From Ruminococcaceae bacterium Marseille-P2935 (GTDB lineage: Bacteria > Bacillota > Clostridia > Oscillospirales > Ruminococcaceae): 64,000 bases of DNA. Below are positions 61,515 through 64,000 of the stretch, piece after piece. How positions within the stretch are numbered: position 1 is the first letter of the stretch; each line of letters opens with the position of its first letter. Made by a program: the position numbers and the translations under genes. The stretch spans positions 927,603 to 991,602 of the forward strand of contig LT629952.1 of assembly GCA_900104565.1 (NCBI GenBank), written 5' to 3'. Under the pieces are notes generated by a model. That model searched no databases. It had not been told where the DNA came from and saw only the letters and a program-made list of their open reading frames with translations.

Positions 61515-64000
61515 ATGCAATGGAAACGATTAGGGTCTACGCTGATGGCATTGGCATTGGTAGCCACAATGGTCCCCATTTCCACCGCCACGGCATTGGC
61601 AACGGATGCAACCAGCGGAAGCAGTAAGATTTCCGAACCGGTTATTTCTGGCAGCCTGACCCAGGCAGACTACCCCGACTACCCCAACGAAGGCTATGTC
61701 CGTGTAGAAAAATCGGCCGTATGGACCGACCGTGACGCCGGCAAGGCAACCGTTACCCTTAAGGTGCACGGCGCCCCGGTAAAAACCGGAGCAGACGTAC
61801 TGCTGGTGGTTGACCGCTCGGGCAGTATGACCTACGATGCCGGTAGTACAAACAGCAGCCAGTGCAACAACCCTAACCACAGGAATGTATGGAGTAATTA
61901 TTACGAGAAGTATGTTCATCAGGTAAAAAACCAATATAATCAATGGGTAAACAGGAATGTTTCCTATGATATTGGCTGTTACTTTAGAATTGACGATGCC
62001 ATTAACGCTTCAAAAAGCTTTGTAGATATTATCTACGATAAGTACGAGGATGGCTCTGACTCGCTAAACCGCCTTGGCTTTGTATCGTTTGGTGGTATTA
62101 ACTACCTGAAAAGCAACGGCGATTACGACGGCGATTATGACATTGAAGTTCGCAGTGCCAAAGCTACAAATGCTTCCAGCTTAAATTTAAGCAACGATGA
62201 GTTATTCTATGTAAATGACAGTAAAATTAATGGAACTATCCGTTACCAGCAGCCTATGAATGAGGTGTATTCCAAATACCCTCAAACATTTAGCGGAGAC
62301 GATGTGATTAAAAATTACAGCGCCTCTAATATGACTGCTGCTAACTTCCTAAAAAAGAACATCGAGCTGATGAAAGCGCCCAGCGGCGGCACCTATTATA
62401 AGGAAGCACTTGATCAAGCTATTACCATTCTCAACAGCCGCACCGCCGAAGAGAAAAAACGCCCTACCTATGTAGTGTTCGTTTCTGACGGCCGTCCCAG
62501 CTCAGACGATTATTCCAGCAAAATTGCAACCCTAAAAACAATGGCCACTGTTTACACTGTTGGTGTTGATGTGGATGCTACCGCAGCCAGTAAACTGCAA
62601 AGTATGGCCACCTCTGCCAACCTTTATGCCAACGTTACCAGCAGCCAGCTGGAAAATACTTTTAAAAGTATTGCAAACAGCGTAAAAAAAGCCGGAACCT
62701 CTGCAAAACTGACCGATCTGATCGGCACGGACTTTAATTTAGATACCAGCCGGTCTATTGTTGCAAGCACAGGCACCACCAGCGTAAAAAACAGTAATAG
62801 AACTGTTGAATGGAATTTGGGTGACATCACCTCTGAGGTTGCAACCCTTACTATTCCTATTGTGCTGAAAATTCCAAACCAAAACGGCTTGTTCCCCACC
62901 AACTATGGGGACGCATTGCTGACCTACACTAACTTTAAAGACCACAACTGCACCCACAAGGTTGAAAGCCCCATTCTTCCCAAACCTTCAGGTATGATCA
63001 ACATCGAATATTATTTGGTAAACGATGCTGGGCAGCCTTGTGACCACAGCGGCAACACCGTCGCCTGGAAGAACCGTGTTGTTATTCGTCCATCCTATGC
63101 TTACAGTGATCCGAACCTGGCAAGCAACCCAACTCTCCTGCCAGACGGCACCTATTCTGTTAGTGCAGAGGCAACATGGGCATTTGAAAGCAACACCTAT
63201 GCGCTTTACAGCGGAACCGCGGCTCCCGGTACGGGTACTTCCCCTGTAAATGTTACCATTACCGATGGTTCCATTGAGAACGTCTACTTCGGTTATAAAA
63301 AGGTTATTCCTGTAACTGTAACCTACGACCGAAATAATACGGATCCTTTAAAAACTCTAGTTACTCCGGGTGCTACTGAAGCAAACCCAACCTCACAGAC
63401 TATTCCTAAAAACACCTCTGTAGGTACCCTGCCAGCAGCTCCAACCAGACTGCATTATGACTTCCTTGGCTGGAACACCGAGCCCAATGGCAGCGGTACA
63501 ACATTTACCGCATCTACGCTGGTACCAAACGATATTACTGTATATGCAAAGTGGCAGGAACATGCCAAATACACCGTAACCTTTAAGACAGCGGACTCGG
63601 ACCAGGGCCTGCTAAACACGACAGAGTCCACCGTAACCAATCCGAACCTGTACGTGAACACCTCATTCCCAAGCCGCCCGACCACCAACCCCAAAGCGCA
63701 TTACTCCTTTGACGGCTGGTACGAAGAGGTTGGCGGGGTTGTTTCCAACACCAAAGTTACCTCATTCCCCGCCACGGTAACCGGCGATAAGACCTACGTT
63801 GCCAAGTGGAACGAGGATGAGAAATTCTCCGTCACCTACAAGATGTATGCAGACTCCACCGATTCTGATGAAATCGTGGACGGCGGCAGCCGGTACGAAG
63901 GCGTCAACTACACTGTAGCTGCCAACACCTTTGTACGCCCCAACTACACCTTTGACGGCTGGACCACTGCTTCTTCCGTTTCTACCACTGTTGGCGCAAC
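61515..64000 (+). CDS. Secreted von Willebrand A / InlB-repeat adhesin, C-terminus beyond window
   Basis: About 828 residues visible. Signal peptide at 1-29 (ends ATALA). A vWFA domain (about 90-390) has an intact MIDAS start DRSGSM and a later SGGTYYKEAL plus VVFVSDGRP. A beta-sandwich region follows (about 400-600). Then InlB B-type repeats, each ending in LGW or DGW, with KW closing (about 600 to the end). Such proteins carry an LPxTG sorting signal at the far C-terminus, which would lie past base 64000. Strong AAGGAGGAGA ribosome binding site. Likely client of the adjacent sortase. Confidence 0.92.
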   Translation, partial: MQWKRLGSTLMALALVATMVPISTATALATDATSGSSKISEPVISGSLTQADYPDYPNEGYVRVEKSAVWTDRDAGKATVTLKVHGAPVKTGADVLLVVDRSGSMTYDAGSTNSSQCNNPNHRNVWSNYYEKYVHQVKNQYNQWVNRNVSYDIGCYFRIDDAINASKSFVDIIYDKYEDGSDSLNRLGFVSFGGINYLKSNGDYDGDYDIEVRSAKATNASSLNLSNDELFYVNDSKINGTIRYQQPMNEVYSKYPQTFSGDDVIKNYSASNMTAANFLKKNIELMKAPSGGTYYKEALDQAITILNSRTAEEKKRPTYVVFVSDGRPSSDDYSSKIATLKTMATVYTVGVDVDATAASKLQSMATSANLYANVTSSQLENTFKSIANSVKKAGTSAKLTDLIGTDFNLDTSRSIVASTGTTSVKNSNRTVEWNLGDITSEVATLTIPIVLKIPNQNGLFPTNYGDALLTYTNFKDHNCTHKVESPILPKPSGMINIEYYLVNDAGQPCDHSGNTVAWKNRVVIRPSYAYSDPNLASNPTLLPDGTYSVSAEATWAFESNTYALYSGTAAPGTGTSPVNVTITDGSIENVYFGYKKVIPVTVTYDRNNTDPLKTLVTPGATEANPTSQTIPKNTSVGTLPAAPTRLHYDFLGWNTEPNGSGTTFTASTLVPNDITVYAKWQEHAKYTVTFKTADSDQGLLNTTESTVTNPNLYVNTSFPSRPTTNPKAHYSFDGWYEEVGGVVSNTKVTSFPATVTGDKTYVAKWNEDEKFSVTYKMYADSTDSDEIVDGGSRYEGVNYTVAANTFVRPNYTFDGWTTASSVSTTVGA

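Overview
The window looks like a chromosome segment of a spore-forming, low-to-mid GC member of the Clostridia (Bacillota), most plausibly Oscillospiraceae/Ruminococcaceae-like. The evidence is the rimP-nusA-ylxR-ylxQ-infB-rbfA-nrnA-truB-ribF-rpsO-pnp order, the sporulation genes spoVT, spoVS and bofA, a T-box leader, class A RNase P RNA, strong AGGAGG ribosome binding sites, and frequent TTG/GTG starts. Most of the segment is ordinary housekeeping sequence read from the minus strand. No CRISPR array, complete insertion sequence or prophage was seen.

Layout. 1-5.5 kb: the 5' part of a multidrug-type ABC exporter, a CPBP membrane protease, and metN-metI-metQ (methionine uptake) behind a methionine-type T-box (5.7-6.0 kb). 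6.1-13.1 kb: a DUF975-like membrane protein, an HD hydrolase, an Rrf2/IscR-like regulator, a two-subunit fumarate-reductase-like flavoprotein/iron-sulfur pair with no membrane anchor, a GNAT acetyltransferase and an SDR oxidoreductase. 13.2-18.2 kb: a membrane-anchored unknown, proA, proB (without PUA domain) and a CNNM/CorC protein. 18.8-30.5 kb: the transcription/translation operon from rimP to pnp, with a HAD phosphatase between ribF and rpsO. 30.5-32.0 kb: a KdsC-like phosphatase and spoVT. 32.2-37.4 kb (mostly plus strand): a sodium:amino-acid symporter, a DUF6512-like protein, tRNA-Lys (minus strand) and recG. 37.4-39.3 kb is a decayed patch: a mutated second copy of the recG 3' end, an unknown membrane-anchored protein, and two tiny membrane-protein genes with near-identical starts, one of them frameshifted. 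39.4-49.7 kb: a FakA-like kinase with Asp23, spoVS, the YmdB phosphoesterase, a polar amino-acid ABC importer (possible ArgR box), an RluA pseudouridine synthase, ilvE and gdhA. 50.2-52.9 kb (mostly plus strand): a TM2/zinc-ribbon protein, rnpB, a YaaL-like protein, bofA and a GNAT.

53-64 kb is the most interesting part and is devoted to the cell surface. A minus-strand operon encodes a transglutaminase-like lipoprotein, a GspF/PilC platform protein, four small pilin-like or membrane-anchored proteins and a PilT ATPase: a compact type IV pilus-like machine with no PilB or prepilin peptidase in view. Next to it are a sortase and, divergently, a BTAD (SARP-type) regulator with a degenerate GGDEF-like C-terminus, an unrecognised 163-residue protein and a large secreted von Willebrand A/InlB-repeat adhesin that runs off the window. 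A direct repeat with exact 11-bp period lies just upstream of the last two genes and has the geometry expected of a SARP operator.

The window supports a picture of an anaerobe tuned to amino-acid metabolism (methionine, arginine-type and branched-chain amino acids, proline, glutamate), capable of sporulation, with an inducible surface adhesin/pilus module. Start codons were chosen from ribosome-binding-site spacing. No database search was possible, so family names rest on recognised motifs and gene order.
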